From the NCBI GenBank assembly GCA_030374735.1, contig JASCIV010000476.1, positions 1 through 17,902 of the forward strand: DNA of 17,902 bases, in the 5' to 3' direction. The DNA is from Gracilaria caudata (taxonomy: Eukaryota; Rhodophyta; Florideophyceae; Gracilariales; Gracilariaceae). Both the position numbers and the translations under genes were made by a program. A model generated the notes under the pieces. It saw only the letters and a list, made by a program, of their open reading frames with translations, was not told the origin of the DNA and did not search any database. Of the stretch, positions 16,924 to 17,902 are shown one piece after another; the stretch's first letter is position 1; each line of letters begins with the position of its first letter.

Positions 16924-17902
16924 CACTACACAACGCAGCGCGAGTTTTCTTTTCTTTCTGCCCCCCCCCCCTTCTTGCTCAAAAGGTTACCAAGGGTAGT
17001 AGGCGCGCGCGCCCGAGTGCTCTGTCAAGACAACGTGTCTCAGCACAAGTGTGACACAGTGCGGCATCTCTATGGCGCCAGCGGCGCTTTTGGCGCGCGG
17101 CGAGTGGCGAGCGCCAGCACCGGCGTGCGTATGTCACAATCATTGTAGAAAAAGTACCGTCAGGCATAGAAGGTAAGCCTCCGTTCTGTATCTGGCGCCG
17201 CCTCCGTGCGGTGGCGCGCGCCACGCGCGCCGCCGCCGGCGTGTCGTTGTAGCGGCAACGCGTCTCGCAAGCACGGCGGGTGTTCCATCGACAGCCGACA
17301 GATGACCGCGCGCGGCGCGCCGGAAGCACGCCATTGAATTGGCACTTACAGCCACATTTGCGCCACGCTCTCGACGGAGAACGCGCGGCGCGGGGGCTCG
17401 GTGCATATCTCGCTAAACATAGCACTGACGAGCACCGCGACACGCGCGCGCCGTTACAGCGCCAAATGGCACGCCGCGCGCGTGCTTTTTTTCTCGGCGC
17501 GTATCGCGCGGCACTGTGCTGTATGAGCGCAGCTCAGCGCGCGTCGAAAACAAAAAAAAAGCGCAGCGCATCTCGAGCTTGTTGACCGCGTCGCGGATCA
17601 GCCGCCCGCCGGCAATCGCTGCTGAGCGCCCGCCGTCACGCGCACCCACTGCGCGCCCCCGCGCTCGGAGCACGTGCTAGCCGCGTCGCTGCCGCCCCGT
17701 TTTTCGCGTCGCCACGCGCGCGCCCGCTGTCCAGCCGCGCTCAGCAGCCGCTGTCTGCCGCCGTCGTGCGTTAACCTTTTTTTTCGCGCTTCCGTGCCCT
17801 ATTAGACAATGCTATTGCGCGCTAGTTCGCGTTCATTTCTGACCTGCCCCGCACGTAAAGCCCTGTCGTTCCTCGAATGTCCGCTCCCCCCCCCCCCCCC
17901 CC
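16924..17902. other. GC-rich gene-free region with poly-C tracts and GCGC palindromes
   Basis: No supported gene. The stretch is dense in GCGC and CGCG, includes an 11-base C run (16961-16971), a 14-bp palindrome GTGGCGCGCGCCAC (17211-17224) and a terminal run of 17 C (17886-17902) that continues to the window edge. Open frames (for example 16979-17443, minus, 154 codons) are Arg/Ala/Cys-rich and change character from frame to frame, as expected of non-coding GC-rich DNA. It could be the upstream region of a gene beyond the window. Confidence 0.5.

Noticed and set aside
16979..17443. 154-codon minus-strand frame in the GC-rich end region
   Set aside because: Arg/Ala/Cys-rich with no recognisable motif, competing frames on both strands, and it lies in GCGC-dense sequence.
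1..17902. tRNA, rRNA, CRISPR or bacterial operon signals
   Set aside because: No T-loop-like GGTTCRANNCC in a cloverleaf context, no spaced direct-repeat array, and the genes have eukaryotic spacing, introns and poly(A) signals.

Overview
The window looks like nuclear DNA of a photosynthetic eukaryote, most likely a red alga. The main evidence is a three-helix light-harvesting protein of the Lhcr type, with no obvious signal peptide ahead of its plastid-targeting leader. Alongside it are a eukaryotic P4-ATPase, a secreted kelch protein carrying a hedgehog-type Hint domain, and a Tc1-type transposon. Genes are intron-poor: only the kelch-Hint gene needs splicing, and its two introns have GT..AG ends and a CTAAC branch-like motif. 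The assignment rests on protein features read by eye, and species is not determined.

Layout from left to right. Positions 2-1825 (+) hold the 3' part of a STAND/NB-ARC-like protein (winged helix plus TPR), open at the window edge. It converges on 2296-2892 (-), a complete phosphopantothenoylcysteine decarboxylase of coenzyme A synthesis. Between 2893 and 5550 I see no convincing gene, but 3621-4134 has the architecture of a non-autonomous hAT-like element: hAT-like ends and two arms each packed with 11 copies of ATTGC/GCAAT. Positions 5551-8404 (-) encode a three-exon secreted protein of 868 residues: signal peptide, six kelch blades, Ser/Pro-rich linker, Hint domain. Positions 9552-12926 (-) encode a full-length intronless P4-ATPase (lipid flippase). 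A 1.3-kb gene-free interval with a ten-copy octamer array separates it from the divergent Lhcr gene at 14218-14859 (+). A complete 1572-bp Tc1-like element (15350-16921) with 31-bp inverted ends, TA target duplications and an intact DD34E transposase lies downstream. The last kilobase is GC-rich, full of GCGC and poly-C tracts, with no gene I trust.

The genes do not form a pathway; this is an ordinary eukaryotic stretch of unrelated genes. The items most worth follow-up are the kelch-Hint protein, as a possible self-processing secreted protein, and the two mobile elements.
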